DNA from: Dehalococcoidia bacterium
GTDB lineage: Bacteria; Chloroflexota; Dehalococcoidia; Tepidiformales; Tepidiformaceae
DNA length: 64,000 nt
Direction of reading: 5' to 3'
Assembly (NCBI GenBank): GCA_020850615.1
Contig: JADZEI010000018.1
Location: forward strand, 62,001-126,000
Shown here: positions 32,566 to 41,040 of the stretch, piece by piece
Position numbering within the stretch: the stretch's first letter is position 1
Layout of the letters: each line of letters opens with the position of its first letter
Notes under the pieces: generated by a model
Told to the model about the DNA's origin: nothing
Databases searched by the model: none
What the model saw: only the letters and a program-made list of their open reading frames with translations
Made by a program: the position numbers and the translations under genes

Positions 32566-34037
32566 CCGAATCGCTTCTTCTTCTTTGGCGGCGCCTGCTT
32601 GCCGAGGAGCGCCGGTGCCTTGCGGGCCGCAACCAGCGCGAGGCCCGCGACCGAGCGGCCCCGCTTCGCCGCCTTCTTTCCGCTCGACTTGAGCTCCTCG
32701 CGGTCGACGTGGGCGGCCGCTTCGCGCACCGTCGCCGGGGCGTGGCGGGCCTGCTCGCCGAGCTGGTGCGCGATGTCCGTGGCTGTCGCGCGCGCCCGTT
32801 CGAGGTCCACGTTCGAAGCCGCCGTCCGGGCACGGGCCACGCCGTCTCGCCCGACCACCGAAAGGTCGTTCAGGAGCTCAAGGGCGCGCTGCCGCGTGCG
32901 CTCCAGGTCCGCGTTCGAAGGCGCATGCAGCGCACCCACCGGCACGCCCGCGATCCGGCGGGCGGCGTGCGCTTCGGCTGCGCGGCGCGCCTCCGCTTCC
33001 TGGCGGCGGCGTGCTTTCCGCGACTTTGCGCCCTTCGTTGCCGCGAATACACCGGCGAGGGCGAGCGTCGCGCCAAGGCCAACCGCGACGAGCGTGAGCA
33101 CGCCGGGCCGCTTACGGCGGGCGCCGTCCTGCGCGCCGACCAGCTCGATTAGCGGCGGGGGTTCGTCTTCGGCGGCTGCTTCGAAGCGGCCCGCTGCGAC
33201 ATCTTCGAGGAACTCGTTGACCGCGGCCGTGAAGTCGTCCGGGTTGTCGCCCGGCACGCTGTGGCCGGCGCCGGGCACGACGACCAGGCGGCAGCGCTGC
33301 ATCTCGCGCGCGGCCCGCTCCGCCGTGTCCTGCGTGAGCACGTCGCTCTCGGTGCCGCGGACGAGCAGCGTCGGCACCGGGATCTGCCGGTAGATCTGCC
33401 ACATCTCGTCGTTGGAGAGCTCGCTCCCGATCCGCAGGCCGCTGTCCTGCTCCCGGAAGCGGCGGTCGAACTTCCACGTCCACTTGCCGTTCTCGAGCTG
33501 GCGCAGCCTGTGGCTCATCCGCTCGCGGATGTTGTCGATGCTGCGGCGCGGGTTGAAGCGGTGCGCCATCTCCACGAACTCTTCGAACTCGAGCTCGTCC
33601 GGCCCGCGCGTGAAGCGGACGATGTTGTCGACGCCTTCCTTCGCTGCCTCGGGGCCCACGTCGACGAGGACGAGCGCGCGCACGCGGTCCGGGTGCTGGA
33701 CCGTGTATGCCACGGAGTTCAGGCCGCCCATCGAGTGCCCCACCAGGAGGAACGTCTTGAGCCCGAGCTCCTCCCGGAATGCCTCCAGGTCATCCACAAA
33801 CGACTGGCGCGTGTAGTCGCCCTCTTCGGACCACTCGCTGTCGCCGTGGCCGCGCTGGTCGAGCGCGATCAGGCGGAAGCGGTCCTGCATGCGCTGGGCG
33901 AACTCGTCGAACATGTGGCCGCTCACGCCGAAGCCGTGGAGCATCACGATCGCGGGCGCGTTCGCATCGCCCCATTCCTGGTAGTGCAGCTTCAGGTTGC
34001 GCACGTGGGCGTCGCGTTCCACGTAGCCGTACGTCAT
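32553..34037 (-). CDS. Alpha/beta hydrolase with C-terminal membrane segment and basic helical tail
   Basis: This 494-aa protein has an N-terminal alpha/beta hydrolase domain (about 1-290): MLHGFGVSGHMFDE, DQRGHGDSEW, nucleophile Ser102 in GHSMGG, and the catalytic His in VPGAGHSVPGDNP. After an acidic linker comes a membrane helix at about 320-345 (PGVLTLVAVGLGATLALAGV), then about 150 residues of Ala/Arg/Lys-rich, probably coiled-coil sequence ending PPKKKKRFGWRS. The extra region is not part of the usual 270-aa hydrolase and would tether the enzyme to the membrane with a positively charged tail. GAGGTG precedes the ATG at 34037. Confidence 0.78.
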   Translation of the reverse strand: MTYGYVERDAHVRNLKLHYQEWGDANAPAIVMLHGFGVSGHMFDEFAQRMQDRFRLIALDQRGHGDSEWSEEGDYTRQSFVDDLEAFREELGLKTFLLVGHSMGGLNSVAYTVQHPDRVRALVLVDVGPEAAKEGVDNIVRFTRGPDELEFEEFVEMAHRFNPRRSIDNIRERMSHRLRQLENGKWTWKFDRRFREQDSGLRIGSELSNDEMWQIYRQIPVPTLLVRGTESDVLTQDTAERAAREMQRCRLVVVPGAGHSVPGDNPDDFTAAVNEFLEDVAAGRFEAAAEDEPPPLIELVGAQDGARRKRPGVLTLVAVGLGATLALAGVFAATKGAKSRKARRRQEAEARRAAEAHAARRIAGVPVGALHAPSNADLERTRQRALELLNDLSVVGRDGVARARTAASNVDLERARATATDIAHQLGEQARHAPATVREAAAHVDREELKSSGKKAAKRGRSVAGLALVAARKAPALLGKQAPPKKKKRFGWRS

Positions 34038-34152
34038 AGTGGGCACCTCGCGGCTGGCGCCGTGGGGGCGCTCAGGGGTACCGGCGATGATAGCATTGCC
34101 GCGCCCAGAGGGACGCCCGCAGCCGACCTGCCCGGTGGCGCTGTGATGAAAG

Positions 34153-34803
34153 CTACGAAAGCCCCGGCAAGCCCTGTTCCGCAAGCAGCTCGTTATAGAT
34201 CCGCACGATCCCGTCGCCCTGGTACGCGAAGCCCCCGCCCGGGTTGAACGAGTAGTCATAGGCCGCGCGCACCGCGTATTCGCCCGTGTAGCCCGCGCGT
34301 TCGCCCGCGTGCCATGCCTCCGCGAGGCCCCGGGCCGCTCGGTCCGCGTTGACCTCGGGGTCGAAGCGCGCATCGCCCATCCCGTGGCCGTAGCCCTGGT
34401 CGTGCAGCTGGAAGAGGCCCACGGAGTGCCCGCTATCGCCGATCGCGTCCGGGTTCCCGCCGCTCTCGCCGATCATGACCGCCTTCAGGAAGAGCGGCGG
34501 CACGTTGTACTTCTGCCCCAGCCGGTTCAGCATCCCGTCCCACTGGTCCGGGCTCGCCATCCCGCTCGAAACCACCGGCGTGTGCGGCGTCGTGGTGCGG
34601 GCGGATGCTTGCGCGGCCGGCTTGCGCTGGATCGCGCTGTTCGCACGCGCCGTAGCCCGGAACTCCGGCACCGGCGACGGCACGGTGAAGTTCGCTGCGT
34701 TCGACACTTCGGCGATACGCCCGCGGACGGCGAGCTCGCGCGCCTGGTGCAGCGATACGTGCGCGGTGGACGGCAGGCCAGAGGCGGCCGGGTCGATAGC
34801 CAT
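34153..34803 (-). CDS. Lytic-transglycosylase-like (SLT domain) protein
   Basis: This 216-aa protein has a low-complexity N-terminal 80 residues and a C-terminal lysozyme-like transglycosylase domain. The catalytic Glu113 sits in VMIGESGGNPDAIGDSGHSV, followed by GLFQLHDQG, the usual SLT pattern. These enzymes cleave the glycan strands of peptidoglycan. No clear signal peptide is seen at the chosen start, so export is unproven. Such domains also occur in phage tail proteins, but no phage genes surround it. It lies next to other single genes with no evident operon partner. Confidence 0.72.
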   Translation of the reverse strand: MAIDPAASGLPSTAHVSLHQARELAVRGRIAEVSNAANFTVPSPVPEFRATARANSAIQRKPAAQASARTTTPHTPVVSSGMASPDQWDGMLNRLGQKYNVPPLFLKAVMIGESGGNPDAIGDSGHSVGLFQLHDQGYGHGMGDARFDPEVNADRAARGLAEAWHAGERAGYTGEYAVRAAYDYSFNPGGGFAYQGDGIVRIYNELLAEQGLPGLS

Positions 34804-34894
34804 TCCGAAACCAGCCTAGTACGGTGAACCGCATCCTCCGTATCCGGCCTCTGCCGGGTGTGAGGGGCGAAAACCCCCATTCGAGGTGGCAACA

Positions 34895-35407
34895 ATGCCT
34901 GAATCGCGCGTCCCCGACCCGACGTTGATGGCGCGTTTGCAGTTGAGCGTGAAGGGCGTGGACTGGGCGGCATCGCTGGTCGCCCACCGCCAGCACGAGC
35001 AGCACCTGGGCCAGTGGTCCGCCCACCAGAACCTCTGGCACCTGGTCGAAGTCGAGACGCTCGTGTTCCAGCCACGGATCGAGCGGATCCTCCGCGAGGA
35101 CCGGCCCACCTTCGCCCGCTGGCGCAACGACGCCGAGTTCGGCGACGACTATCCGGTGCGGCGCGACATCACCGAGCTCGCCGAGCAGTTCATGTCCGAA
35201 CGCGCGAAGACCGTCGAGACGCTGAAGGCCCTGACCCCCGAGCAATGGCTCCGCACGGGGCTCTGGCCCGACGGGCGCGAAGTGGACCTCGGCTGGGTAG
35301 CCGAGCACGTCCTCGCCCACGCGCTGGACCACTTCGTCATATTGCTCACGCTGCACGGCGACATGGAGCCGCTCCAGGCCCGCCGCTGGATGGCTGAAGG
35401 CCCCTGA
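34895..35407 (+). CDS. DinB-family metal-binding protein
   Basis: This 170-aa four-helix-bundle protein belongs to the DinB/YfiT-like superfamily. The three conserved His of the metal site are visible: NLWHLVEVE near residue 47, and AHALDH near 143-148. Members are thiol-dependent transferases or have no known role. The ATG at 34895 lies just after GAGGTGG; a GTG at 34886 would overlap that ribosome site. It converges with the PHP-domain gene, only three bases apart. Confidence 0.75.
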   Translation: MPESRVPDPTLMARLQLSVKGVDWAASLVAHRQHEQHLGQWSAHQNLWHLVEVETLVFQPRIERILREDRPTFARWRNDAEFGDDYPVRRDITELAEQFMSERAKTVETLKALTPEQWLRTGLWPDGREVDLGWVAEHVLAHALDHFVILLTLHGDMEPLQARRWMAEGP

Positions 35408-35410
35408 CCC

Positions 35411-36001
35411 CTACCCCAGCGCGACCGCCTCATACGCCCCGGACCTGAGGGCCGCCAGCAGGCCCTCCTCGTCCTCGATCCGCGCCTCGAATCGTGTCGC
35501 GGCGCGGCCCACTTCCGCCGCGGTATGGGCGTCCGAGCCGCCGATTCCCGGCAGCGGGAATCCGTGCGCCAGGCCCTTCGCCGCGACGTTCTGCAGCCGC
35601 GAGTCGCTGCCGTTGATCGCCTCCACCGAGGAGCACGCGGTGACCAGCTCGTGGTCGATGCGAAAGAGGCCGTCCCGCGCCGGGTGCGCCAGGTAGAGCA
35701 GCGCGCCTGCGGGCTTCGCGGCAGCCGCCGCGGCGGCGAGCGTCGGCAACGGCCCCGTGCCCGCCGGCAGGCCAAACGCGAGGATGTGTCCGCGGTCCGT
35801 GGTCAGTTCGACCGCGGCGAGCACCACGAAGCCGGTGCGGCGGCGCAGGTCCGCCAGCTCGTCCGCCGGCCAGGCCGCGTCGTGCTCGGCGAGGCAGATC
35901 CCGTCGAGGCCGCGCTCCCGCGCGAGGTCCACGAGCTCTTCCGGCCGCAGCGAGCTGCACTGCGACCGCGGCAGGGCGTGGCAGTGGAGGTCGATCAGCA
36001 T
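35411..36001 (-). CDS. PHP-domain phosphoesterase-like protein
   Basis: This 196-aa protein has the PHP metal-binding motifs: DLHCHALPRS at the N terminus, LAEHDAAWPADEL, and GIGGSDAHTAAEVG near the C terminus. PHP proteins are metal-dependent phosphoesterases, for example RNase AM and histidinol phosphatase relatives. It directly follows the LysR gene stop with no gap, so they may share a transcript. The protein is shorter than RNase AM (about 290 aa); substrate unknown. Confidence 0.76.
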   Translation of the reverse strand: MLIDLHCHALPRSQCSSLRPEELVDLARERGLDGICLAEHDAAWPADELADLRRRTGFVVLAAVELTTDRGHILAFGLPAGTGPLPTLAAAAAAAKPAGALLYLAHPARDGLFRIDHELVTACSSVEAINGSDSRLQNVAAKGLAHGFPLPGIGGSDAHTAAEVGRAATRFEARIEDEEGLLAALRSGAYEAVALG

Positions 36002-36922
36002 CTACCGCGGCAGCCGCGTCCCGTAGATCTCGCCGAGCAGGTCCAGGAACGCGGACATCGGCCCCGACTGCGGCTTGTTCCGCCGGTACATCACCGCGAT
36101 CTCCCGCACCACCGGCTCGGCCGATTCGATGTGCACCTTGTTCAGCGTCCCCAGCCGGATCTCCCGGTCGACCGAGAGCTCGGGCAGCAGGGCGATGCCA
36201 AGGTTGGCTTCGACCATCTTCTTCGTGGCTTCGATCGAGTCGAGCTGCATCTGCTGGTGCGGCACCACGCCCAGGTCCCGGAAGAGGTTCATGATCATGC
36301 CGTAGTAGCCGGAGTCGCGGTCGAAGAGGATGAGCGACTCGTCCGAGAGCTCCTCCACCTTCACGGACCCGCGCTTTGCGTACCGGTGCTGCGACGACAC
36401 CACGAGCACGAGCTCGTCCTGGTACAGCTGGATCGTGCGGATGTCCGGGTGGTTTATTGGCCGCCCGAACCCGATCTGCACGTCGTCGTCGAGCACGAGC
36501 TGCAGCACTTCGTCCGAGTGGCCCGTGCGCACGACCACGTCCACGCCCTCGCGGTTGTCGCAGAAGATCTTGAGGAGCTGCGGCAGCACGTAGGTGCCCA
36601 CCGCGGGCGCGGTGCCGATGCTGAGCCGCCCGGCCGTGCCCTCGCGCGTGCCTTCGAGCACCATCAGCCCATCGTTCAGGGTGCGGAGGACGCGCTGGGC
36701 GTAGGGCAGGAACGCGCGCCCCGCGTCCGTCAGCTTCACGCCCCGGCCCATGCGTTCGAAAAGCGGCTGCCCGACCTCCCGTTCCAGCGACTGGATGCGG
36801 TTCGAGAGCGACGGCTGGGCGACGTTCAGCAGCTCCGCCGCGCGGCTGAAGCTGCCGCAATCGGCGGCGGCGATGAAGGCATCCAGTTGGGCGAGTTCCA
36901 CGATGGCAGACCCGTAAGCCAT
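36002..36922 (-). CDS. LysR-family transcriptional regulator
   Basis: This 306-aa protein has the LysR helix-turn-helix at residues 7-66 (LAQLDAFIAAADCGSFSRAA, then LLNVAQPSLSNRIQSLEREV) and a periplasmic-binding-protein-like effector domain starting GRLSIGTAPAVGTYVLPQ. It is divergent from the acyl-CoA dehydrogenase/kinase operon, the classic arrangement for LysR control of the neighbouring genes. A candidate binding site is in the shared promoter region at 36961-36990. The inducer is unknown; an acyl-CoA or hydroxy-acid intermediate is plausible. Confidence 0.87.
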   Translation of the reverse strand: MAYGSAIVELAQLDAFIAAADCGSFSRAAELLNVAQPSLSNRIQSLEREVGQPLFERMGRGVKLTDAGRAFLPYAQRVLRTLNDGLMVLEGTREGTAGRLSIGTAPAVGTYVLPQLLKIFCDNREGVDVVVRTGHSDEVLQLVLDDDVQIGFGRPINHPDIRTIQLYQDELVLVVSSQHRYAKRGSVKVEELSDESLILFDRDSGYYGMIMNLFRDLGVVPHQQMQLDSIEATKKMVEANLGIALLPELSVDREIRLGTLNKVHIESAEPVVREIAVMYRRNKPQSGPMSAFLDLLGEIYGTRLPR

Positions 36923-36960
36923 AGAAATGGGCTATGAATAACACTACCGCACAGGACAGA

Positions 36961-36990
36961 GATAGACCAGAGCTTGAGATCTATCGATCT
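36961..36990. promoter_or_regulatory. Candidate LysR-type binding site (dyads in divergent promoter region)
   Basis: GATAGA (36961-36966) and TCTATC (36980-36985) are perfect inverted arms 13 bp apart, and AGATC-TATC-GATCT (36977-36990) is a second, overlapping dyad. The stretch is AT-richer than its surroundings and lies between the lysR and acyl-CoA dehydrogenase starts. Confidence 0.45.
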
Positions 36991-37119
36991 AATTCGCGAA
37001 CCAGCCGGTGCCTTTCCGCGCCCTCCACACGGCATCGCGCCATAGTCGCCTACCCCGCCGTGACTGCGCTCCGGCCCAGGCGTAGAGTTCCCGGTGCAAT
37101 TCCAGCCCGTGAGGAACCT

Positions 37120-38364
37120 ATGACCGCGCCGCACGCGCACGCCAGCGACCGCAAGCTTACCAATGAGGAGATCAACGACCTTCGCAACCGCGTGAAGGCG
37201 TTCATGGCCTTCGACATCTACCCCAACGAGGCCTTCTTCCACGAGAACCACGCCCGCCGCACGAAGGCCGGCCAGGAGCGGATGAAGGACCTCCAGGCCA
37301 AGACGAAGGCCATGGGCATGTGGGCGCCGCACCTGCCGAAGGAAGCCGGCGGCATGGGCATCGGCTTCATGCCCTATGTCTACATGAACGAGATCCTCGG
37401 CCGCAGTGGCATCGCCCCGCTCGCCTTCGGCTCGCAGGCCCCCGATTCCGGCAACGCCGAGATCCTCTTCCAGTTCGGCACGAAGGACCTGCAGGACCGT
37501 TACATGAAGCCGCTCGTCAACGGCGACATCTGGTCCTCCTACTCCATGACCGAGCCCGCCGTCTCCGGCGCCGACCCCACCGGCCTCCAGACCACCGCCA
37601 CCCGCGACGGCGACGAGTGGGTCATCAACGGGCGCAAGTGGTTCACCAGCCAGGGCGAAGGCGCCACCTTCGCCATCGCCATGGTCGCCACCGAGCTCGA
37701 CCAGCCGCCCCACAAGCGCTTCTCCCAGATCGTCGTACCCTGCGACACCCCCGGATTCAACATCGTCCGGCCCGTGCCCGTCATGGGCGAAACCGACGGC
37801 TCCCACGCTGAGGTCGTGTACGACAACGTCCGCGTGCCGCTGACGAACGTGCTCGGCGAATCCGGCGGCGGCTTCCGCATCGCCCAGAAGCGCCTCGGCC
37901 CCGGCCGCATCCACCACTGCATGCGCTGGCTCGGCCAGATGCAGCGCGCCTTCGAGCTCATGGTCGACTACTCGCTCCACCGCGAGGTCTTCGGTTCGAC
38001 CCTGAGCGAGAAGCAGACCGTCCAGAACTGGATCGCCGATAGTTACGTCGAGATCCAGGCCTCCCGCCTGCTCACGCTCGACGCCGCCCGCAAGATCGAC
38101 ACCGGCGACGAGGCGCGCGTCGAGATCTCCGCGATCAAGTTCTTCGGCGCCTCGATCCTGCACAACGTCATCGACCGCGCCATCCAGGTGCACGGCGCCC
38201 GCGGCGTGTCCGGCGATACGCCGCTCGAGGCGATGTACCGCAACGCCCGCGCCGCCCGCATCTACGACGGCCCGGACGAGACGCACCGGATGGTCGTCTC
38301 CCGCCGCATCCTCCAGAGCTTCAAGGCCGGCAACGGCTGGGAGTTCGGGGTCGGCGGTCTCTGA
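37120..38364 (+). CDS. Acyl-CoA dehydrogenase, ACAD10/11-like
   Basis: This 414-aa FAD-dependent acyl-CoA dehydrogenase has SSYSMTEPAVSGADPTGLQT (flavin/substrate strand), WVINGRKWFTSQGE, and the end RAARIYDGPDETHRMVVSRR. The DGPDExH ending resembles the ACAD10/ACAD11 group rather than MCAD-type enzymes, whose catalytic Glu is elsewhere in an EGT motif. It is followed after 34 bases by an aminoglycoside-phosphotransferase-fold kinase gene, the two domains that are fused in ACAD10/11. That pairing suggests it processes 4-hydroxyacyl-CoAs. The ATG at 37120 follows GAGG. Confidence 0.85.
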   Translation: MTAPHAHASDRKLTNEEINDLRNRVKAFMAFDIYPNEAFFHENHARRTKAGQERMKDLQAKTKAMGMWAPHLPKEAGGMGIGFMPYVYMNEILGRSGIAPLAFGSQAPDSGNAEILFQFGTKDLQDRYMKPLVNGDIWSSYSMTEPAVSGADPTGLQTTATRDGDEWVINGRKWFTSQGEGATFAIAMVATELDQPPHKRFSQIVVPCDTPGFNIVRPVPVMGETDGSHAEVVYDNVRVPLTNVLGESGGGFRIAQKRLGPGRIHHCMRWLGQMQRAFELMVDYSLHREVFGSTLSEKQTVQNWIADSYVEIQASRLLTLDAARKIDTGDEARVEISAIKFFGASILHNVIDRAIQVHGARGVSGDTPLEAMYRNARAARIYDGPDETHRMVVSRRILQSFKAGNGWEFGVGGL

Positions 38365-38398
38365 ATCGCGGTTCGCCGCGGCCTGCTGGAGGTTGGTC

Positions 38399-39397
38399 AT
38401 GGAGCTCGAGGAGATCGAAGACCGGCTGGTGCCGTTCGTCCGCACCCACCTGGAGGACCCGTTCGCGAAGGTCATGAACGTGGAGCGGGGGCCCGGCCAC
38501 GCCGGCTTCTCCTACCTGTTCGACGTCCTCAGCGAAGGGAAGCTGACGCGCTACTTCATGCGCCTCCCTCCGCCGGGCGTGAAGCTCGAAGGCACCGCCG
38601 ACGTCCTCCGGCAGGTCGCGGCCCTCAACGCGCTCGAAGGCACCAGCGTGCCGCACGCGCCCGTCGTCTGGAGCGGCGCCGACGAGAAGTGGTTCGGCGT
38701 GCCCTACTTCATCCAGCCCCGGGTGGAGGGCGATGTGCTCCGTGGCGACTGGCTCCTGCGGTTCAACGAAGCCCAGAAGCGCGACATGGCCCGCCAGGGG
38801 ATGACCGCCCTCGCCGGCATCCACAAGGTGGACCCGGCGAAGGCCAGCTACCTCGGCGACTTCTGGGGCTTCGAATTCGACGTCACCCGCTGGGACCGCT
38901 TCTACGAGCGAGCCGCCGAGCCGGAGCGGCTCGCGCTCCAGCCGCGCGTCCGCGAGCTGCTGCTGGAGAACATCCCCCAGGGCACCCGCATCGGCATCTA
39001 TCACGGCGACTTCCAGTGGGCGAACATGATGTTCGGCGAAGACGCGAAGCTCCTCGCCGTCATCGACTGGGAGCTCTGCGGCATCGGCGCGACCCTGAAC
39101 GATGTCGGCTGGATCTGCGCCTTCAACGACCCCACCGCCTGGACGAACCCCGAGACGCGCATCTCCGGCGGCATGCCCCAGGCGGACGAGCTGGAGGCGA
39201 TGTATCGCGAAGCCTGGGGCGGCGACCCCGGCGACATCCGCTGGTTCAAGGCGCTCGCGACCTACAAGTTCGGCATCATCACCGGCTTCAACCTGATGCT
39301 CCACCGCCGGGGCAAGCGCCACGACCCCCACTGGGAAGACATCGGCCCCTCCGCCCAAACCAACATGGAGTATTCGCTGCGGATGCTGGGAGGGTAG
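38399..39397 (+). CDS. Aminoglycoside-phosphotransferase-fold kinase (ACAD10/11 kinase or LvaA-like)
   Basis: This 332-aa protein has the APH/choline-kinase fold: catalytic loop YHGDFQWANMMF and metal-binding Asp in AVIDWELCGIG. In human ACAD10/11 and in the Pseudomonas levulinate pathway (LvaA), kinases of this kind phosphorylate the 4-hydroxyl of a 4-hydroxyacyl-CoA before elimination. Association with an ACAD gene fits that role; resistance to aminoglycosides is unlikely. The ATG at 38399 follows CTGGAGG; a TTG at 38393 would overlap it. Confidence 0.8.
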   Translation: MELEEIEDRLVPFVRTHLEDPFAKVMNVERGPGHAGFSYLFDVLSEGKLTRYFMRLPPPGVKLEGTADVLRQVAALNALEGTSVPHAPVVWSGADEKWFGVPYFIQPRVEGDVLRGDWLLRFNEAQKRDMARQGMTALAGIHKVDPAKASYLGDFWGFEFDVTRWDRFYERAAEPERLALQPRVRELLLENIPQGTRIGIYHGDFQWANMMFGEDAKLLAVIDWELCGIGATLNDVGWICAFNDPTAWTNPETRISGGMPQADELEAMYREAWGGDPGDIRWFKALATYKFGIITGFNLMLHRRGKRHDPHWEDIGPSAQTNMEYSLRMLGG

Positions 39398-39430
39398 GCG
39401 CGGGCGGAGTCGAAGTTCGTGCAGGGCGCG

Positions 39431-40102
39431 ATGGACCTCTTGCTCGCAGATGAACTCCTGCTGATTGCACTCGGCGCCCCGGGGCGAATCCCCGGGGACG
39501 TGGAAGTCCGGCTGCCCTACGTCCTGGCCGGTGCGCTGCTCGCGGAGCTGGTCGCAACGGGCCGGGTCCGGTGCACCGGTGACCGCTTCGCGCCGTTTGA
39601 CGTGTGGCCGACCGGCCGTCCGGGCTTCGATTCCATCCTGTACCGGTTGCGGACATCGAACAGCGTCGGCGTTGAGCGCTGGCTGTGGAAAGCCGCCTCC
39701 ATCCCCCGGCTGACAGCGCGCCTCCGCGGCGATCTCGTGAGCTCGGGGAGGCTGGGGCGGCGGCGCCGGTTCGCCTGGTCGCCGTTCCCTCGGATCTTCG
39801 TGCCCGCCAGTGAGTGGCAGCTGCAGGCCGTCGCCGCCGGGGTGCTGGACAGTCTCGATGCCCGCTCGGTCGCACTCGGTCAGCTCGCATTGGTCGCGCG
39901 GCTCGTGGACCGGGTCTCCAGCGCGGCGGGAGGAACGTCCGCACGGACCACGCTCCCCGGATCATGGTCCGATGAGGCGTTCAGCCGCTCGATGGCGACA
40001 GCCTTCGGCTCCGCGCGCGAACTGGAAGTCGAGCTCGCACAGCTCTTCCGGACCACCACGCAGCTGGCTGACAGGGCCGACCGGGACGCGCACAGCCCCT
40101 GA
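39431..40102 (+). CDS. GPP34 (GOLPH3/Vps74-like) family protein
   Basis: This 223-aa protein begins DLLLADELLLIALGAPGRIP and continues VRLPYVLAGALLAELVATGR, the characteristic first helices of the GPP34 family named after yeast and human Golgi phosphoproteins. In eukaryotes the fold binds phosphatidylinositol-4-phosphate; the bacterial role is unknown. A later segment, SEWQLQAVAAGVLDSLDARS, fits the helical core. No signal peptide. The ATG at 39431 has GGG five bases upstream; a GTG at 39419 is an alternative. It follows the kinase gene by 33 bases and may be read through from it. Confidence 0.65.
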   Translation: MDLLLADELLLIALGAPGRIPGDVEVRLPYVLAGALLAELVATGRVRCTGDRFAPFDVWPTGRPGFDSILYRLRTSNSVGVERWLWKAASIPRLTARLRGDLVSSGRLGRRRRFAWSPFPRIFVPASEWQLQAVAAGVLDSLDARSVALGQLALVARLVDRVSSAAGGTSARTTLPGSWSDEAFSRSMATAFGSARELEVELAQLFRTTTQLADRADRDAHSP

Positions 40103-40128
40103 GTCACCCCGCGCGCCTGCCCAGACGC

Positions 40129-40989
40129 TTACTCGTACTTGAAGAAGCCCCGCCCCGTCTTCCGCCCCAGGTGCCCCAGCGACACCAGCCGCCGCAGCAG
40201 CGTCGGCGACTTGAACCGCGGCTCCCCGTACTCCTCGAACATGCTCTCCGCGATGAAGTGCAGCGTATCGAGGCCGATCAGGTCCGCGGTCGCGAGCGGG
40301 CCCATCGTGTGGTTCAGGCCCACCTTGCAGGCGTTGTCGATGTCCTCCGCCGTCGCGACGCCACTATCGAGCAGCCGGATCGCATCGAAGATGAAGGGCA
40401 CGAGCAGCCGGTTTGCGATGAACCCCGGCGTGTCCTTCACCTGCACCGGCACGCGGCCGAGCCGCTCGCAGATCCGGAGCGCGTCCCGCAGCGTTTCGTC
40501 GCTCGTGCTCGCCGTCGAGACGATTTCGACCAGCTTGAGCGCCCACGGCGGGTTGAAGAAGTGCAGCCCGATGACGCGGTCCGGCCGGCCGCTGGCAGCG
40601 GCGAGGTCGCTCAGCGGCAGCGAGCTCGTGTTGCTCGCGAGCAGCGCCTCGGGCTTCGCCAGCTCCCCCAGCCGCCGGAACAGCCCGACCTTCACGTCCA
40701 CGTCCTCGACGACCGCCTCGATGACCAGGTCGCAGTTCGCGATCGACTTCAGCGTGTCGATGTCGCCCTTGCCGGAGAGGCGCTGGATGGCGTTCTCGGC
40801 GTCGCCCTTGGAGATGCGGCCGCGCTCGGCCTCGCGTTCGAGGCGTTTGGAGATGCTAGCGATGGACGCGTCCACGCGGGGCTGGTCGATGTCGACGAGC
40901 ACGGTATCGAAGCCGTTGTAGGCGGCCACCTGGGCGATGCCGCTGCCCATGAGCCCCGAGCCGATCACACCCAGCCGCTGATACTCCAT
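40129..40989 (-). CDS. 3-hydroxyacyl-CoA / 3-hydroxybutyryl-CoA dehydrogenase
   Basis: This 286-aa NAD-dependent dehydrogenase starts MEYQRLGVIGSGLMGSGIAQ with the Rossmann motif GSGLMGSG. It has ASNTSSLPLSDLAAAS, the catalytic His in GLHFFNPPWALKLVEIV, and the C-terminal helical domain with LGRKTGRGFFKYE. It oxidises (S)-3-hydroxyacyl-CoA to 3-oxoacyl-CoA. The ATG at 40989 has GGAGG upstream; a GTG at 41001 is possible. A TACAAT -10 (41019-41024, minus) places a TetR-type palindrome over its -35 region, linking it to the 27-kb regulator. Confidence 0.88.
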   Translation of the reverse strand: MEYQRLGVIGSGLMGSGIAQVAAYNGFDTVLVDIDQPRVDASIASISKRLEREAERGRISKGDAENAIQRLSGKGDIDTLKSIANCDLVIEAVVEDVDVKVGLFRRLGELAKPEALLASNTSSLPLSDLAAASGRPDRVIGLHFFNPPWALKLVEIVSTASTSDETLRDALRICERLGRVPVQVKDTPGFIANRLLVPFIFDAIRLLDSGVATAEDIDNACKVGLNHTMGPLATADLIGLDTLHFIAESMFEEYGEPRFKSPTLLRRLVSLGHLGRKTGRGFFKYE

Positions 40990-41018
40990 GCCTGCCTCCA
41001 CCGCCCCGTATTGCCCGG

Positions 41019-41024
41019 ATTGTA
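41019..41024 (-). promoter_or_regulatory. Probable -10 element of the 3-hydroxyacyl-CoA dehydrogenase promoter
   Basis: On the minus strand this reads TACAAT, close to consensus. The corresponding -35 position, 17 bp upstream (41042-41047, TTCGCT), lies inside the palindrome at 41043-41058, so a bound repressor would cover it. Confidence 0.5.
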
Positions 41025-41040
41025 CCGGCTGCCAGCAGAC

